Assembly (NCBI RefSeq): GCF_000025725.1
Contig: NC_013943.1
Location: 310,001 to 374,000 of the forward strand
Source: Denitrovibrio acetiphilus DSM 12809
GTDB lineage: Bacteria; Chrysiogenota; Deferribacteres; Deferribacterales; Geovibrionaceae
Direction of reading: 5' to 3'
Length of the DNA stretch: 64,000 bases
Below are positions 25,356 to 34,622 of this stretch, one piece after another (within the stretch, counting starts at the first letter, position 1; each line of letters begins with the position of its first letter). Below the pieces are notes generated by a model. That model had not been told where the DNA came from. It was given only the letters and a program-made list of their open reading frames with translations, and searched no databases. The position numbers and the translations under genes are program-made.

Positions 25356-26562
25356 TGGTCAGAACCTCTTTCAGGTGCATCAGTTTTCTCTCTCTGTCGG
25401 TATCAAGTGCCTGGAAAAAGCTTTTGAAGTTTTTCCCGCATTCCGGGCTGTCTATGAACTCAGCAAGTTCGTCCTCATTCTTTACTGTGCAGGTGACTCT
25501 GTGGTCGGAGGCAAGGCTTGATATCTCCTGAAAGTTTCTCATGTTTGGTCCTGTCGCCACACATTTTTCAAACTGGAGTGCTTCGAAGATGTTGTGTCCG
25601 CCTGTGTGGTTTAGCGACCCGCCGATAAAAATTTTGTCCGATGTGATGTAAAGCTCTTCTAATGTGCCGAATCTGTCAACTATAACAACATCAGTGGATC
25701 CGTCTCTGTCTGCAAGCATGCTTACGGTAAGTCCTTTGCTGATTACCAGACTGCGGATATCCTCTATTCTGTTTATGTGTCTGGGAGCGATGATCAGTCT
25801 GTCGCAGCTTTTGGATTTTTTGAATGCGTTGATAACAATTTCCTCTTCGCCTCTGTGTGTGCTTGCTGCGGCAAAGACGCTATGATTCTTTATATAGTTG
25901 AATATGCCGCTGTCGATGATTTCGGCACGGGAGTTAAATTTGATATTTCCGAGTGTGACTATGTTGTTCGGACTGCCTTTAATCCTGCTGAATTTTTCAG
26001 TGTCCTCGTCGCTTTTGGTGAAGATAACTTCAAACCGTTTCAGCAGGCTGCCGAAGAGAAAGCTGAACCTTTTGTAACTTCTGAATGACTTGTCGGACAT
26101 TCTTCCGTTGAGAAGGAAGAGGCGGCTCTTTCTGGATGCCATCCGGATCATATTCGGCCAGAGTTCTGTGTCTATTATAAAAACTGCTTTAACGTTCATA
26201 TAGTCTATAATGTGTGAGATTGACATAGAATTTTCAATAGGGAGCAGAAAGGCGAAATAAGGGTCAAGCTCAGCCATAGCCATTTTTTTGCCTGTTGCTG
26301 TGGTTGTGCTGATCATTATCTTAATATCGGGAAATTCTTTGTTTATAAAATCCATAGCCGATTTAAGGCTCCGGACTTCTCCTACGCTGGCACAGTGAAA
26401 CCAGATGCACTTTGCAGGCGGTTCAGGGAACTTTATTACCCCGTATCTCTGAAAGTAGTCTTCATCTTCTTTTTTTTTGAAAGCCACGATATACCCCAAA
26501 GGTACGGCGATGGGCACTATGATGGCTATGAGGAGATTATATAATATCTTTAGAATAAACAC
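25339..26562 (-). CDS. waaA: 3-deoxy-D-manno-octulosonic acid (Kdo) transferase
   Basis: WaaA (KdtA) transfers Kdo to lipid A precursors at the inner membrane. The 407-residue protein has an N-terminal anchor ('LYNLLIAIIVPIAVPLGYI'), then a GT-B fold with 'WFHCASVGEVRSLKSAM', 'ISTTTATGKKMA', 'ELWPNMIR', 'FAAASTHRGEEEI', 'IIAPRHINR' and 'GGSLNHTGGHNIFEAL'. It overlaps the DUF374 gene upstream by 26 nt and the acyltransferase downstream by 17 nt. Confidence 0.95.
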   Translation of the reverse strand: MFILKILYNLLIAIIVPIAVPLGYIVAFKKKEDEDYFQRYGVIKFPEPPAKCIWFHCASVGEVRSLKSAMDFINKEFPDIKIMISTTTATGKKMAMAELDPYFAFLLPIENSMSISHIIDYMNVKAVFIIDTELWPNMIRMASRKSRLFLLNGRMSDKSFRSYKRFSFLFGSLLKRFEVIFTKSDEDTEKFSRIKGSPNNIVTLGNIKFNSRAEIIDSGIFNYIKNHSVFAAASTHRGEEEIVINAFKKSKSCDRLIIAPRHINRIEDIRSLVISKGLTVSMLADRDGSTDVVIVDRFGTLEELYITSDKIFIGGSLNHTGGHNIFEALQFEKCVATGPNMRNFQEISSLASDHRVTCTVKNEDELAEFIDSPECGKNFKSFFQALDTDRERKLMHLKEVLTSVYNS

Positions 26563-27160
26563 GTGTGAGCTCCATAATATTTTTCTGCACTTCGGCTAGC
26601 TCCTGTTCAACAGTTTCTTTATCTACAGATTCGCTTATTTGTATCGGTTTAAGCAGATGAAGGTCAACCTTTGCGAATGGTTTCGGGAGTATGAAATTGT
26701 CCCAGCTGTTGAAACGGAAAAAGCTTTTGCAGTTGCAAAGGACAGGGACAAGTATGCAGTCGGCTTTCTTTGCGAGATAGAGAGCCCCCGGCTTTGCCTG
26801 ATACTTAGGACCTTTAGGACCGTCCACAGCCATGGCTGCATGGTAGCCTTTGTTCATATGCTCAAGCATCTCTATCAGCCCTGCACTTGCTCCTTTGGAA
26901 GATGAGGCTCTGACAACAACATGTCCGAAGCTTTCCACGACAGGAGCGAGGATATCTCCATCTTTACTGCGTGAAATCATGCTGGCAAACCTGTATATTC
27001 CGCTCTGCCCCAGAGAGAGAGCCAGCTGGTTGTGCCAGCAGAAGAATACAATTCGCTTCCCCTCTTTCGTGAGCTTCGTGACAGCTTCGTCAGTGTGCAG
27101 ATTATGTCTGAAGGTTGATAAATAGAGTTTTAATATCAACCGTATCAGAAAGCCTTTCAT
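26537..27160 (-). CDS. DUF374 domain protein, probable lysophospholipid-type acyltransferase
   Basis: The 207-residue protein belongs to the DUF374 group of PlsC-like acyltransferases. Features are 'IVFFCWHNQLALSLG' in place of the HX4D motif, 'MISRSKDGDILAPVVESFG', 'VVRASSSKGASAGLIEML' and 'HAAMAVDGPKGPKYQAKPG'. Its position ahead of waaA and lpxL suggests a role in lipid A or lipoprotein acylation, but the substrate is not established. Confidence 0.88.
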   Translation of the reverse strand: MKGFLIRLILKLYLSTFRHNLHTDEAVTKLTKEGKRIVFFCWHNQLALSLGQSGIYRFASMISRSKDGDILAPVVESFGHVVVRASSSKGASAGLIEMLEHMNKGYHAAMAVDGPKGPKYQAKPGALYLAKKADCILVPVLCNCKSFFRFNSWDNFILPKPFAKVDLHLLKPIQISESVDKETVEQELAEVQKNIMELTRVYSKDII

Positions 27161-27339
27161 TATATATTAATTCCGCCGGATTTTTTAATATCATTGTGAT
27201 AATTTTATAACAATGCCCGAGACACAGCTTTCTACAATATCTTATTATTAAAAGTGATGCAAATATAAATGATATATAATGACCTAATGTGAATACACCT
27301 AATTTTTATGTTGCACGTATGTCGTGTTGAGTGGTAAAA

Positions 27340-27876
27340 ATGCCGGATATGATGAAAGGTACAACTGTCGTCGCAGTTAAAAAAGACGGAAAAACAGCAA
27401 TAGGTGCTGACGGGCAGGTCACTTTCGGTAATACCGTGCTGAAGCACAACGCAAAGAAAGTGAGAAAGGTTTATAACAATAAAGTAGTGTGCGGTTTTGC
27501 GGGTTCCACTGCGGATGCCTTTACCCTTATGGAGAGGTTCGAAGCTAAGCTGGAACAACACGGCGGGCAGCTTCTCAGGGCTGCTGTTGAGCTTGCTAAA
27601 GACTGGAGAACAGACAGGTATCTGCGTAAGCTTGAAGCGATGATGATTGTTGCTGATGCCGAAGAGTTGTATATCATGACAGGGAACGGAGATGTTGTTG
27701 AACCGCAGAATGGTGTTGCAGCTATCGGTTCCGGTGGTCCATATGCTCAGGCTGCGGCAATTGCAATGGCAGAGAATACCGAACTTTCCCCGTCAGAAAT
27801 TGTCGATAAAGCGCTGCATATTGCGGCAAATATCTGCATTTATACAAACGACAATATAATAGTAGAGGAGATATAA
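27340..27876 (+). CDS. hslV: ATP-dependent protease subunit HslV
   Basis: HslV is the proteolytic dodecamer of the HslUV protease. The mature N-terminal Thr nucleophile follows a short propeptide: Thr8 in 'MKGTTVVAV'. Also seen are '[20 protein letters not shown]', '[12 protein letters not shown]' and '[14 protein letters not shown]'. The exact start is uncertain: ATG at 27340 has GAGTGG nearby, GTG at 27331 is also open, and ATG at 27349 or 27352 would give an even shorter propeptide. It lies 8 nt before hslU. Confidence 0.95.
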   Translation: MPDMMKGTTVVAVKKDGKTAIGADGQVTFGNTVLKHNAKKVRKVYNNKVVCGFAGSTADAFTLMERFEAKLEQHGGQLLRAAVELAKDWRTDRYLRKLEAMMIVADAEELYIMTGNGDVVEPQNGVAAIGSGGPYAQAAAIAMAENTELSPSEIVDKALHIAANICIYTNDNIIVEEI

Positions 27877-27884
27877 AGTCTTAG

Positions 27885-29204
27885 ATGGAAGAATATACCC
27901 CAAAAAAGATAGTAGACGAACTGGACAAATACGTTGTGGGACAGAAAAACGCTAAGAAAGCTGTCGCTGTCGCCATGAGAAACAGATACAGAAGACTTCA
28001 GCTTCCTAAAAGCCTCCAGGACGAAATTTCACCAAAAAATATAATTCTGATAGGACCGACTGGTGTTGGTAAGACAGAGGTGGCGAGGAGGCTGGCGAAA
28101 CTTTCCAGATCACCTTTTATAAAAGTGGAAGCTAGCAAGTATACCGAAGTGGGCTATGTCGGACGTGATGTTGAGAGCATGGTTCGCGACCTTGTGGAGA
28201 TTTCTGTAAGCCTTGTACGTGAAGAGAAGAAGGCAAGCGTTATAGATAAAGCTAAAATCAATACTAAAGAGAGACTTCTTGATCTGCTGCTCCCTCCTAC
28301 AACCGGATACGCCGAACAAGACAGTGGAACCAGAGAGAAGCTTCGTGTTAAGCTCGAAGCGGGAGAGCTGGATGAGCGCACGGTAGAAGTTGAGGTTGAC
28401 GACAGTCCGCCGCAGGTTGAAGTATTTACCAATATGGGCATAGAGGACATGGGCTCCGGTCTGTCGGACATGATGAAAAACATGTTCCCTTCAAAAAAAC
28501 GCAAAAGAAAAATGAAAATCTCAGAGGCGAAGCCGATCCTCGAACAGCAGGAGACAAACCGCCTGATAGACATGGACGATGTAAAAGATATTGCAACGGA
28601 AAGAGTGGAGCAGAGCGGTATTATCTTTCTGGATGAGATAGACAAGATATGTGTTTCGAACTCTTCCGGTACAAAAGGCGGAGATGTTTCCAGAGAAGGT
28701 GTTCAGCGGGATCTTCTGCCTATTGTGGAAGGCTCCACAGTTAATACAAAATACGGGATGGTTCGCACGGATCATATACTCTTTATTGCTGCCGGTGCTT
28801 TCCATATAGCGAAACCTACGGATCTTATCCCTGAGCTTCAGGGGCGTTTCCCTATCAGGGTCGAGCTTGAAAGCCTCACAGCAGAAGAGTTTGTGCGGAT
28901 ATTAAAAGAACCTGAAAACTCTCTAACCAGACAATACACAGCACTTCTGGGGGCGGACGGTGTTGAGCTCTCTTTTACAGATGACGGGATATGCCGTATT
29001 GCAGAGATGGCTGATGAACTGAACAAAACCCTTGAGAATATAGGCGCAAGAAGGCTCCACACGATAGTTGAAAAACTTCTTGAAGAAGTTTCATATGAAG
29101 CACCTGAAGTCGAAAGCAAAGGTGTGGTTGTTGATGCTGCCTATGTTGACGAACATCTTAAAGACATTGTGGAAGACAGAGATCTCAGCAGGTATGTTCT
29201 TTAA
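27885..29204 (+). CDS. hslU: ATP-dependent protease ATPase subunit HslU
   Basis: HslU is the AAA+ unfoldase that feeds HslV. The 439-residue protein has Walker A '[17 protein letters not shown]', the pore motif within '[19 protein letters not shown]' (GYVG), a middle I-domain, Walker B '[11 protein letters not shown]', sensor '[12 protein letters not shown]' and the C-terminal tail ending 'DLSRYVL', which docks in HslV. Confidence 0.97.
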   Translation: MEEYTPKKIVDELDKYVVGQKNAKKAVAVAMRNRYRRLQLPKSLQDEISPKNIILIGPTGVGKTEVARRLAKLSRSPFIKVEASKYTEVGYVGRDVESMVRDLVEISVSLVREEKKASVIDKAKINTKERLLDLLLPPTTGYAEQDSGTREKLRVKLEAGELDERTVEVEVDDSPPQVEVFTNMGIEDMGSGLSDMMKNMFPSKKRKRKMKISEAKPILEQQETNRLIDMDDVKDIATERVEQSGIIFLDEIDKICVSNSSGTKGGDVSREGVQRDLLPIVEGSTVNTKYGMVRTDHILFIAAGAFHIAKPTDLIPELQGRFPIRVELESLTAEEFVRILKEPENSLTRQYTALLGADGVELSFTDDGICRIAEMADELNKTLENIGARRLHTIVEKLLEEVSYEAPEVESKGVVVDAAYVDEHLKDIVEDRDLSRYVL

Positions 29205-29269
29205 TTATTAATATATAAGAACGCCTGACGTCCTTCGGCTATGAAAAGTAATTGAAACTGGAGATATAT

Positions 29270-30895
29270 ATGAAAAAGATTCTTTTTTTGATGCTGGTGC
29301 TCATCCCCGCCGTAGCTTTTGCCCGTTTTGAGAAGCTTACAGCGGATATCGATGACATGTTTTCGCGCTTCACCGGTTATGTGGTGAGTGTTGAGGACAA
29401 CGACATCATCACAGACCTCGGGCTTGATAAAGGCGTTTTCCCGGGGATGGAACTTAAAATATTCCGTAAGAGCGAACCTATAATACATCCCGTGACAAAG
29501 CAGGTGCTTGGTAATAAAAAGATCTATGTCGGCGATCTTGTGATAAAGTCTGTTTATGGTAAGTATTCAGAAGCTAAATCTGATCAGCTTAACAGAGCTG
29601 TGAAGCCCGGTGATATCATAGCGATGAATCCTCCTGTGGAAGTAGCTGTGGAAACTGAGAATATACCTGTACGGCTTAAACTCCTGCTTAAAGAAGAGTT
29701 GGGGCGGGTTAGCAACATTCTTATTAAAGACAGCGCACCCCTTGTTCTGACTTTTTCTCAAAAGGAAGAGGGCGGTATAGGCTATACGGTAACGGAGAAG
29801 AAGAGCGGTACTCTTGTTTACTCAAGATATTTTTCAGATCAGGATCTTGGTCAGGGCGGCGGCTCTATGGCGACTAAGGACATTTTATACAGTGATGCAA
29901 TAGACGAAACATATAAGTCTATGGCTGTGGGGCACGCAAAAAACGATAAGAATATATATATCGCAGCAGCAACGAAGAAGAGGATCGACCTCTATGAATT
30001 TACCGGGACAGGGTTTATACCAGCCGGAAGTGTGGATAAAGAATTTGATAATATACAAAATATAGAGCTGGCAGATCTTGACGGCGACAGTGTGGATGAA
30101 CTTTTTGTTACCGAGGTCAGGCATGAGTCCACTGTCCGATCTTCCATCTATGAGTATGACCGTGGTTCTTTTAAAGAGCTTGAAAGTGACATGCAGTACA
30201 TATTTCGCACAGTTTTTGTTAAAGGAAACAAAGAGATAGTAGCACAGAAGCTTGCTGTTGACGGCAGTTCCATAGGGATGGTGCACAAGTTTCTATATGT
30301 CAAAGACAGATATGAGAGGGGGGGCGCAGTTTCTAAAAGCCCTTCTATCGGCATATACGGCTTTGGTTATTCAGATATTAACGGAGACGGAACCAGCGAA
30401 GTTTTCCACATTGACGACAATTATAGACTGAACGTATATAACGATTCCAATGTTGAGTATACTTCAGTGCAGCAGTTCGGGCAGACACCTTATTATTTTA
30501 TCCTTGCTAACGAAGTTAAGAACGAGACTAATTCAAGCATTATGGAAAGTAAGAATGACGGTGATAATGACCCTTTTGTTTATGAGAAGCTAAAGAAATA
30601 TATCAAAGGACGTGTTTTCGTTAATTCTGATAATAATGTGTATGTTGTTCAGAATGAACAGAAATATAAGATGCTGGCAAGTACTAAGATTTTTGAATCG
30701 TCTATGTTTGCAGTATATTCATGGGACGGTAGAAGGCTGCGCAGTATGTGGCAGTCCGAAGTTATGGAGCCAACAATCGTAGATTATTACATGTATGAGG
30801 AGTACGGCAGAACATATCTCTTTATGCTAAGGAATTTTAGTGACGGGCTTCTTAAAGGCGATAAATCTCAGCTTATATATATAGAAACTAAATAG
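29270..30895 (+). CDS. Secreted protein with FG-GAP/VCBS-like repeats, unknown function
   Basis: The 541-residue protein has a signal peptide (about 1-19, 'ILFLMLVLIPAVAFA'). Residues 25-125 resemble the C-terminal domain of FlgT-type proteins ('VVSVEDNDIITDLGLDKGVF', 'GDLVIKSVYGKYSEAK'). The second half contains at least two calcium-binding-like repeats, 'LADLDGDSVDELFV' and 'SDINGDGTSEVFHID', of the type found in beta-propeller FG-GAP domains. An outer-surface or periplasmic scaffold role is inference. GGAG precedes the ATG at 29270. Confidence 0.7.
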   Translation: MKKILFLMLVLIPAVAFARFEKLTADIDDMFSRFTGYVVSVEDNDIITDLGLDKGVFPGMELKIFRKSEPIIHPVTKQVLGNKKIYVGDLVIKSVYGKYSEAKSDQLNRAVKPGDIIAMNPPVEVAVETENIPVRLKLLLKEELGRVSNILIKDSAPLVLTFSQKEEGGIGYTVTEKKSGTLVYSRYFSDQDLGQGGGSMATKDILYSDAIDETYKSMAVGHAKNDKNIYIAAATKKRIDLYEFTGTGFIPAGSVDKEFDNIQNIELADLDGDSVDELFVTEVRHESTVRSSIYEYDRGSFKELESDMQYIFRTVFVKGNKEIVAQKLAVDGSSIGMVHKFLYVKDRYERGGAVSKSPSIGIYGFGYSDINGDGTSEVFHIDDNYRLNVYNDSNVEYTSVQQFGQTPYYFILANEVKNETNSSIMESKNDGDNDPFVYEKLKKYIKGRVFVNSDNNVYVVQNEQKYKMLASTKIFESSMFAVYSWDGRRLRSMWQSEVMEPTIVDYYMYEEYGRTYLFMLRNFSDGLLKGDKSQLIYIETK

Positions 30896-31182
30896 ACGTA
30901 TATATTTGGCATGATAAATGCTTATCATATGCTTGACTGTTATTAAATTAGCCGCAATAACAGTGAGTAGTTGATAAAAGCTTTGCGAACACTTTACATA
31001 ATTTATCTAAAGTATTTGTATATAAAGGCGATAATCAGATAGGGCTTAGGCTGTTTGACATTGGTAATTAAAGAAGTACGCTTATCAGATGCAGAGACGG
31101 ACTGTTAACAAAAGTATACAGTGTATCTGGCAGGATTCATATAAGTGTATGTCATAAAGAATAAAAAAAAATCGTTTTGATG

Positions 31183-31211
31183 TTGACAGAGGCTGTATGC
31201 CGTGATAGCAT
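31183..31211 (+). promoter_or_regulatory. Sigma-70 promoter of the porin gene
   Basis: TTGACA (31183-31188) and TAGCAT (31206-31211) are spaced by 17 nt, and TGA just before the -10 gives an extended -10. Transcription would begin near 31218. The quality fits the heavily expressed porin gene downstream. Confidence 0.65.
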
Positions 31212-31224
31212 TTTAACGATTATA

Positions 31225-31246
31225 TGTATGCAGTAGACTGTATACA
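31225..31246. promoter_or_regulatory. Imperfect palindrome in the porin leader
   Basis: TGTATGCAGT and ACTGTATACA form an inverted repeat of two 10-nt arms around AG (18 of 22 positions symmetric). It lies just after the predicted transcription start. A related ATACAGTGTAT palindrome sits upstream of the promoter at 31116-31126, so this may be a pair of operator sites for a dimeric regulator. Confidence 0.4.
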
Positions 31247-31304
31247 CGAATTTAGAAACAAAGGTAAAACCTTTAAAATGTAAAAACCTACAGGAGGAAA
31301 AGAA

Positions 31305-32576
31305 ATGAGAAAACTTCTTGTTGCTCTCATGATCGTAGCTTTTGCTGCTACAGCTTTCGCTACAGACATCAAATTTTCCGGTACTTATGAAGTGTCCGGT
31401 AAATACCTTAAGAACACAGAGGCTAGAGAGGATGATACTCTTGAGCACAGATTCTATGAGCACGACTTTGATCTTTGGCTTAAAGCAGATGTGGACAAAG
31501 ACACATTCTTCAAAGCTAAATTTGAAATCCTTGACGACACATGGCAAGGCAGCCCTGGAAATGACACAGGGTATGGCAACCAGACACAGTTTTCTGTACA
31601 GAGAGCTTGGATGGGACATAACTTCGGTTCTGTTCTTCTTGAAGTTGGTCTTATGGACGGCGGTGCTTGGTCATACGCTTTCGGTAACAACAAAGAAGGT
31701 CACTACAGAATTAAAGCAACTGTGCCTGTTTCAAACGGCAGAGTTTCTTTCTACACCCAAAAATCTAAAGAGACTGAAGATCTTGGTTTTGATGATACTA
31801 CTGATACTTACACTGGTTCCGCATATGTCGAAGATCAACAAAAAGATGATAACGATGCTTATGCTATCAACTATGTTGGTAAATTTAATGGTATCACAGT
31901 TGCACCTCTTCTTGTTTACAAAAACAATTCATACAAAGTTGCTGATCAAGGCAGCGATGGTGAGAAAATATGGTCTCTTGACCTCGCTGTTGGCGGTGAT
32001 CTTGGTCCAGTAGGATTCGAATTTGAATTCGACTATGACAACGCTTCTGCTGACTTCGATTACGCTGTTGGCGAAGATTCATATGATGTCTTTGGTATCT
32101 ACGGTAACGTATTTACAAAAGTTGGCGACGCTACAGTAGGTTTTATCACAGCTTACTCCTCATTTGATAAAGATGCTGGCGTTGCTTATGATATGGCTGA
32201 TGACTTTGATGATGACCTTCTTTTCATCCTTGGTGATGAAGGTTACCTTTCAAGTGCTATAGGCGCTGCAGGCGTTGCACTGAACGGTTCATACTCAGGT
32301 CTTGCTGCTATATGGGCTAACGGTATCTACGCTGCTTACGATGTTAACGAAAAACTTAACATCACTGGTGGTTTCTTCTATGCTATGTCTACTGCTGAAG
32401 ATACAGCAGTTGAAGATGCTACAGGTTATGAATTTGACCTTATCGGTAGCTACGCTGTAACTGATGCACTTTCTTACAAAGTACAACTTGGTTACGCATC
32501 TGTTGATCCTGATGTTAGCGGTGTTGATCCAGATCCAGCAATGGCTCTGTTCCACACACTTTCACTCAGCTTCTAA
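31305..32576 (+). CDS. Outer-membrane porin-like beta-barrel protein
   Basis: The 423-residue precursor has a signal peptide (1-19, 'LLVALMIVAFAATAFA'), alternating beta-strand patterns throughout, many Asp residues and a C-terminal 'HTLSLSF' ending in Phe, the recognition signal for the BAM complex. It is probably a general or anion/cation porin; the substrate is unknown. A consensus AGGAGG lies upstream of the ATG, codons are strongly biased (GCT, GGT, AAA), and a strong terminator follows, all signs of high expression. No gene upstream or downstream is coupled to it. Confidence 0.88.
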   Translation: MRKLLVALMIVAFAATAFATDIKFSGTYEVSGKYLKNTEAREDDTLEHRFYEHDFDLWLKADVDKDTFFKAKFEILDDTWQGSPGNDTGYGNQTQFSVQRAWMGHNFGSVLLEVGLMDGGAWSYAFGNNKEGHYRIKATVPVSNGRVSFYTQKSKETEDLGFDDTTDTYTGSAYVEDQQKDDNDAYAINYVGKFNGITVAPLLVYKNNSYKVADQGSDGEKIWSLDLAVGGDLGPVGFEFEFDYDNASADFDYAVGEDSYDVFGIYGNVFTKVGDATVGFITAYSSFDKDAGVAYDMADDFDDDLLFILGDEGYLSSAIGAAGVALNGSYSGLAAIWANGIYAAYDVNEKLNITGGFFYAMSTAEDTAVEDATGYEFDLIGSYAVTDALSYKVQLGYASVDPDVSGVDPDPAMALFHTLSLSF

Positions 32577-32604
32577 TCAAATTAATTACGATTTGATATA
32601 AAGT

Positions 32605-32635
32605 AAGGGCTCGCCAATGTGGTGGGCCCTTTTTT
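32605..32635 (+). terminator. Intrinsic terminator after the porin
   Basis: AAGGGCTCGCC pairs with GGTGGGCCCTT across a 5-nt loop, with one mismatch region, followed by a run of T. It lies 30 nt after the porin stop. Confidence 0.9.
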
Positions 32636-32689
32636 GTTTATACACTAATTGATCTTTATATAATCTCATTTTTGTATTAATCTGACTGC

Positions 32690-33829
32690 ATGGATAAATC
32701 ACGACTGGCTATAATAATATTTACCACAATACTCACATTCTCTGCACTTTATGCACCTCAGCCTGTGCAGCCCATAATAATGGAATATTTTAATATCTCG
32801 CAGTCTCAATCAGCACTTCTGACTACTGTGACTATGTTTCCTCTCAGTATTTCACCTATATTTTATGGTTATATGCTGGAGTCTGTATCGTCAAAAAAGA
32901 TGTTGCTTGTTTCGCTCATTGTGATTGCAATCTGTCAGTTCATCTTTTTCTTATCTGACTCATTTAACCTGCTCCTGGTTTTGCGCGTAATAGAAGGGCT
33001 GGCTATCCCTGCTGTACTCACAGGTATAATGACTTATATCGCACGTATGACTACAAAAGATAATGTTCAGAAAATAATGGCAATTTATATTTCATCAACC
33101 ATCATAGGTGGCTTTTCAGGCAGGTTTTTTTCTGGTCTGATTTCATATTACACTAACTGGCGTACAGTATTTTTTATACTTGGTGTTTCATTGCTTGGAG
33201 CCGTCATTATGATATGGCGTCTGGGGAGCAGTAAGGCAGAGGTACATAAGCTAGATCTTAAAGCTGCTGCTGTAATTCTTAGGAAACGTAGTTTTTTTGT
33301 AACTTACATGATGGTCTTCAGTATGTTTTTTATGTTTACAGGTGTTATGAATTTTATCCCTTACAGGTTGCGTGAGATTGATCCGAGCTCAAGTGCTATG
33401 TTGATTGGAGTGATATACACCGGCTACATAATGGGAATTGTGACATCTCTTAATTCACTAAAACTAATCAGAATATTCAGGGGGGAAGTAAATGCAATCC
33501 TCGCTGGACTTACTATTTTCCTTATGGCTCTTGTTTTGTTTATTCCAGTCAACATATATATCTTGTTTTTTGGTATGTTCGTATTTTGTGCGGGTATGTT
33601 TATGACCCATACTGTCGCATCAGGGTACATTAATAAGATGGCAGATGAGAATAAAGGCGTAACAAACGGTCTTTATGTATCATTCTATTACTGCGGAGGA
33701 ACACTTGGTTCTATCTTGCCAGGTGTTGTTTATGAAAACTACAACTGGAACATGTTTTTGGTGTTCCTCGGCATAATGATGTTTTCTACGATACTTTTAG
33801 GCAGGCTGCACCTGCGTCAGTCTGATTAA
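32690..33829 (+). CDS. MFS transporter (YnfM/arabinose efflux-like)
   Basis: The 379-residue protein has about 12 membrane helices and MFS landmarks such as 'FYGYMLESVSSKKMLLVSLI' in the 2-3 loop and 'LRVIEGLAIPAVLTGIMTYI' in helices 4-5. It resembles the YnfM/AraJ-type drug or sugar efflux group; the substrate is unknown. There is no clear ribosome-binding site. It ends 4 nt inside the convergent ccmD gene. Confidence 0.85.
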   Translation: MDKSRLAIIIFTTILTFSALYAPQPVQPIIMEYFNISQSQSALLTTVTMFPLSISPIFYGYMLESVSSKKMLLVSLIVIAICQFIFFLSDSFNLLLVLRVIEGLAIPAVLTGIMTYIARMTTKDNVQKIMAIYISSTIIGGFSGRFFSGLISYYTNWRTVFFILGVSLLGAVIMIWRLGSSKAEVHKLDLKAAAVILRKRSFFVTYMMVFSMFFMFTGVMNFIPYRLREIDPSSSAMLIGVIYTGYIMGIVTSLNSLKLIRIFRGEVNAILAGLTIFLMALVLFIPVNIYILFFGMFVFCAGMFMTHTVASGYINKMADENKGVTNGLYVSFYYCGGTLGSILPGVVYENYNWNMFLVFLGIMMFSTILLGRLHLRQSD

Positions 33830-33960
33830 TCCTCTTCGCTGTCAAGGGCTTCGACTCTCTTTTCCAGATCAGAAACTTTTGATCCGAGTATAAAGAAATA
33901 AGCACCTAAAAGAAGAAATATAGCAGTGTATCCTGCGAACAGGTATGAAAAATTCTGCAT
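33826..33960 (-). CDS. ccmD: Heme exporter protein CcmD
   Basis: The 44-residue protein has one membrane helix ('YLFAGYTAIFLLLGAYFFIL') and a charged cytoplasmic tail ('SDLEKRVEALDSEED'), the usual CcmD plan. CcmD releases holo-CcmE from CcmC/CcmAB. It lies 4 nt after ccmC with its own GAGGG upstream of the ATG. Confidence 0.85.
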   Translation of the reverse strand: MQNFSYLFAGYTAIFLLLGAYFFILGSKVSDLEKRVEALDSEED

Positions 33961-33964
33961 ATAA

Positions 33965-34621
33965 TTAACCCTCCAGTGAATCTATTTTGCGTGCGAGTGA
34001 TGCGACTCTGGTTCTTTTAAGAAGCATGGCAGCGTATAAAAGAGTGAATGCGAATACACTTATAAGCAGAGCTTTAAGCATGTCAGGGTGAAGACCGCCT
34101 CCGCCTTCCTGAACAACATTCGGGTGAATTGTGCGCCACCAGCGTATGGAAAAGAAAACTATCGGTACATCTATAAAGCCTATTATCCCCACCGCAGCAG
34201 CGAACTTAGCTCTTTTGTCAGGTTCATCGATGAATTTGCGAAGCATGATATAACCTGCATATATAAACCAGAGAATTGTTGTTGTAGTCAGTCTCGGATC
34301 CCATGTCCACCAGACACCCCATGTAGGTCTTGCCCATATAGGACCCGTGATGAGGACTATTGTACAGAAGAGAATACCTATTTCTGCGCTGCTCTCTGCG
34401 ATATCGTCAAATAAAAAGTTCTGTTTAATAAGAAACAGAATACTGAGTACGAAGGTCACAAAGAAGGCGAAAAAAGCTATCCAGGCAGATGCCACATGGA
34501 AATAAAAAATACGCTGTACAGCGCCCATGTGTAGTTCGGCTGGAGCGAAAATAAATGCAAAGTAAAGTGCAATGCACACAGCAGAAATAGCTGCGACATC
34601 TAATGTCTTTTGTAATTTCAT
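33965..34621 (-). CDS. ccmC: Heme exporter protein CcmC
   Basis: CcmC presents heme to CcmE at the outer face of the inner membrane. The 218-residue protein has six membrane helices and the tryptophan-rich motif 'TWGVWWTWDPRLT', with the two flanking heme-ligand His residues in 'RIFYFHVASAW' and 'RWWRTIHPNV'. AGAGGA precedes the ATG; the stop of ccmB is 1 nt away. Confidence 0.96.
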   Translation of the reverse strand: MKLQKTLDVAAISAVCIALYFAFIFAPAELHMGAVQRIFYFHVASAWIAFFAFFVTFVLSILFLIKQNFLFDDIAESSAEIGILFCTIVLITGPIWARPTWGVWWTWDPRLTTTTILWFIYAGYIMLRKFIDEPDKRAKFAAAVGIIGFIDVPIVFFSIRWWRTIHPNVVQEGGGGLHPDMLKALLISVFAFTLLYAAMLLKRTRVASLARKIDSLEG

Positions 34622-34622
34622 A

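Larger units (their letters stand above)
30896..31304 (+). other. Noncoding region of 409 bp upstream of the porin
   Basis: I see no protein gene. The region holds a possible sigma-54-like element (TTGGCAT-N5-ATGCT, GG at 30908 and GC at 30920, 10 bp apart), a palindrome ATACA-G-TGTAT at 31116-31126, an extended -10 promoter at 31183-31211 and a second palindrome at 31225-31246. The porin leader after the promoter is about 85 nt and AT-rich. A small RNA in the first 250 bp is possible but not demonstrated. Confidence 0.5.
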
